64,000 nt of DNA from Aulosira sp. FACHB-615. Its GTDB lineage: Bacteria; Cyanobacteriota; Cyanobacteriia; Cyanobacteriales; Nostocaceae. The position numbers and the translations under genes are program-made. The stretch is taken from contig NZ_JACJSE010000030.1 of the NCBI RefSeq assembly GCF_014698045.1, positions 15,431-79,430 on the forward strand. The letters are read 5' to 3'. This document shows positions 63,436 to 64,000 of the stretch, piece after piece. The notes beneath the pieces were generated by a model. It was not told where the DNA came from. It searched no databases and saw only the letters and a program-made list of their open reading frames with translations. Position 1 is the stretch's first letter, and every line of letters begins with the position of its first letter.

Positions 63436-64000
63436 AACCAACCTCCAAATGATTGAATAGAATAGCCAACAGAAAATCTATACTTAATTTGCGATTAAGT
63501 ATTTTATGGATTTACGAGATATTTAATTAGACTTGCCTAAAGTTTCTATCGACAGAAAAGTAATCTTGTCTAATTAGTTTTTAGATTAAAAATATTTAAA
63601 AAAATTTGCTTCTCACTGAGGAGATATTATCGTTATCATTCTGAGGTTTGAACTGTCAATTAAATAATCAGAAAAGAAGGTAAGAGAAAAAACAATTTCA
63701 AATAATACTATTAGCGGATGAAAAAACCTATTTTTATTTATATGTGAACTAGTAATGAAGTTGAATGAAAATACTGCGATGCTAGGTTTTTGGCGGTATT
63801 TCATTAATGAGTTAGCTAAGGCGATCGCACTTTCTCCTCCAGCATCCGTGTTCAGAGATGGGTTTATACGCGCTAAATTATTATTTAACGCGATGTGCGA
63901 CTTATTGTTTCGTTACACAAGTTCGGTGTATGAATGATTAAAAAGAAAATTCCCACAATCCGCACTGGAGCGAGAAAATCGTTACAAATGAGTGGAATGA
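63436..64000. other. AT-rich terminal region, no gene
   Basis: Upstream of the DUF2808 gene to the window edge. Short open frames on both strands (for example 63755-63937) have no ribosome-binding site or family features. One GCGATCGC-like site is at about 63820. Confidence 0.4.

Noticed and set aside
63613..63937. Two overlapping opposite short frames near the right edge
   Set aside because: No homology-like motifs or translation signals; AT-rich chance frames.
1..64000. tRNA or rRNA genes
   Set aside because: Scanning by eye for TPsiC-arm and rRNA core words found none; a covariance scan would be decisive.

Overview
The window is chromosomal DNA of a cyanobacterium, most likely a filamentous heterocyst-forming type (Nostoc/Anabaena/Calothrix-like). 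The evidence is the very frequent HIP1 octamer GCGATCGC, short tandemly repeated repeats between and even inside genes, a PEP-CTERM protein, a Tab2 homologue, PxcA, a Calvin-type class II aldolase, and large NB-ARC/TPR and STAND/WD40 proteins. No rRNA, tRNA, CRISPR array or intact transposase was recognised.

Layout. 128-8910: a sigma-like protein and an exported TPR protein, then a P-loop ATPase whose 3' end overlaps the gene of a 1694-residue TPR-STAND-WD40 protein. 9051-19816: PEP-CTERM protein, Slt-type lytic transglycosylase, glycosyltransferase, radical SAM/B12 protein (probably HpnP), DUF6918-like protein, rpiA, an orphan ParD, and glutaredoxin-like protein plus murE. 20111-31863: an operon of a histidine-kinase-like protein lacking the phospho-accepting His, a small conserved protein and a retropepsin-like protein; then ygfZ, a UvrD/RecB-like ATPase, pxcA, mltA, a PIN protein, an XRE regulator, a polysaccharide deacetylase and a hypothetical gene. 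31960-34455: a DhaM-HPr-EI fusion. 34787-42964: an accessory island of four toxin-antitoxin modules and the scar of a fifth, around an NB-ARC/TPR gene whose N-terminal helical domain is a separate gene. 43553-64000: two hypothetical genes, fba, an RsbW/RsbU-like pair, a NarL-type regulator, a WecG/TagA/CpsF glycosyltransferase, ftsE, envelope and hypothetical genes, a degenerate alpha/beta hydrolase, DUF4330, M48 protease, metallophosphoesterase, a frameshifted DUF2470 gene, Tab2, alpha-glucan phosphorylase and a DUF2808 protein.

How they work together. Housekeeping genes cover carbon flow (rpiA, fba, glucan phosphorylase), peptidoglycan (murE, Slt, MltA, deacetylase, ftsE) and photosynthetic physiology (pxcA, Tab2). 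Accessory content is dominated by signal-transducing NTPases (STAND, NB-ARC) and toxin-antitoxin modules, the usual material of cyanobacterial stress or defence islands. Most longer intergenic spaces hold non-autonomous inverted-repeat elements, several families of which recur here. One 260-bp element has 16-bp terminal inverted repeats and a 10-bp target duplication. The same kinds of low-complexity repeat are also translated in frame inside two large ATPases. The most unusual items are the split NB-ARC system, the overlapping ATPase/STAND pair, the kinase with Gln in place of His, the hydrolase lacking two triad residues, and a possible terminator-bounded small RNA near 54.6-54.8 kb.
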